Below, in pieces: positions 63,902 through 64,000 of a stretch of 64,000 bases of DNA. Position numbers and translations under genes: made by a program. Numbering within the stretch: position 1 is the first letter of the stretch; each line of letters begins with the position of its first letter. Source of the DNA: Cytophagales bacterium (lineage in GTDB: Bacteria; Bacteroidota; Bacteroidia; Cytophagales; Cyclobacteriaceae); assembly GCA_003500135.1 (NCBI GenBank), contig DNTA01000178.1:1-64000 (forward strand), written 5' to 3'. The notes below the pieces were generated by a model, which saw only the letters and a list, made by a program, of their open reading frames with translations, was not told where the DNA came from and did not search any database.

Positions 63902-64000
63902 TTAACGTTTTACAAGGCCCGCAATAAATGATATTATTAGCAGCACTAAGAATATAAAAAATATAATCTTAGCTATGGATGCAGCGCCAGCGGCTATTCC
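63902..64000 (-). CDS. DUF1328 (YtjA-like) small membrane protein, 5' end outside the window
   Basis: Reading the minus strand from the window edge gives GIAAGAASIAKIIFFIFLVL, then LIISFIAGLVKR and a TAA at 63902-63904. This is the C-terminal half of the short DUF1328 membrane protein family; the start lies beyond the window. Function unknown. Confidence 0.85.
   Translation of the reverse strand, partial: GIAAGAASIAKIIFFIFLVLLIISFIAGLVKR

Noticed and set aside
1-64000. CRISPR array, rRNA operon, prophage
   Set aside because: No regularly spaced repeats, no rRNA-like sequence and no phage structural genes are seen.

Overview
The window is chromosomal DNA from a member of the Bacteroidota, most likely a marine Cytophagales relative (Fulvivirga/Marivirga/Roseivirga-like; the genus is inference). 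The main reasons are the gldK-gldL-gldM-gldN cluster with an adjacent PorP/SprF-type gene, a PorE-like OmpA lipoprotein, two LytS/LytTR pairs, FAS1, DUF4271 and Phenol_MetA_deg-type proteins, weak or absent Shine-Dalgarno sequences, and several upstream elements matching the Bacteroidota -7 consensus TAnnTTTG. Genes are densely packed, with many convergent pairs touching or overlapping.

Layout. 1-1.6 kb is a decayed accessory patch: a small membrane protein, a broken MntA/HepT (MNT-HEPN) toxin-antitoxin pair and a start-less membrane reading frame. 1.7-6.9 kb holds an M49-type zinc peptidase lipoprotein, a TPR protein and a membrane GAF-PAS-PAS sensor without a kinase domain. 7.0-12.9 kb is a PspA-type envelope-stress operon on the minus strand (DUF2170/YbjN-like, PspA/IM30, DUF4178, Ser/Arg/Gly-rich lipoprotein, tandem DUF350, membrane-anchored spermidine-synthase-like enzyme), divergent from an XRE-type regulator. 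13.0-16.4 kb has a LOG-family hydrolase and an S9 peptidase. 16.5-17.7 kb is a compact SPFH / DUF4177-like / Arc-type repressor operon with a palindrome at its head. 18.0-20.4 kb is feoAB.

20.7-35.1 kb carries a three-domain fasciclin lipoprotein, two sensor kinase/LytTR regulator pairs, an LpxH-like phosphoesterase, a histidinol-phosphatase, an exonuclease/GIY-YIG fusion, a type II NADH dehydrogenase and a frameshifted M14 carboxypeptidase. 35.4-40.9 kb is the type IX secretion/gliding core, gldKLMN plus porP. It is followed on the same strand by hemD, a DUF4271 protein and an Omp85 protein (41.0-44.7 kb), and on the other strand by hemW.

45.8-56 kb is mostly housekeeping: a beta-barrel protein, a histone-H1-like lysine-rich protein, a YfcE-type phosphoesterase, a THUMP-like methyltransferase, asd, a lamin-tail surface protein, an Ntn-type asparaginase, a DksA-like protein, scpB and an RluB-type pseudouridine synthase, then tRNA-Phe. 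56.4-64 kb has an HdrD/HdrB-like Fe-S pair, a conserved cytosolic protein, the PorE-like lipoprotein, a YciI-family pseudogene with three in-frame stops, a DUF2231-like membrane protein, an outer-membrane protein, a nitroreductase and the 3' part of a DUF1328 gene.

The best candidates for something under-described are the Psp-like operon with its divergent regulator and internal hairpins, and the SPFH/DUF4177/RHH mini-operon. No CRISPR array, rRNA, intact insertion sequence or prophage is visible.
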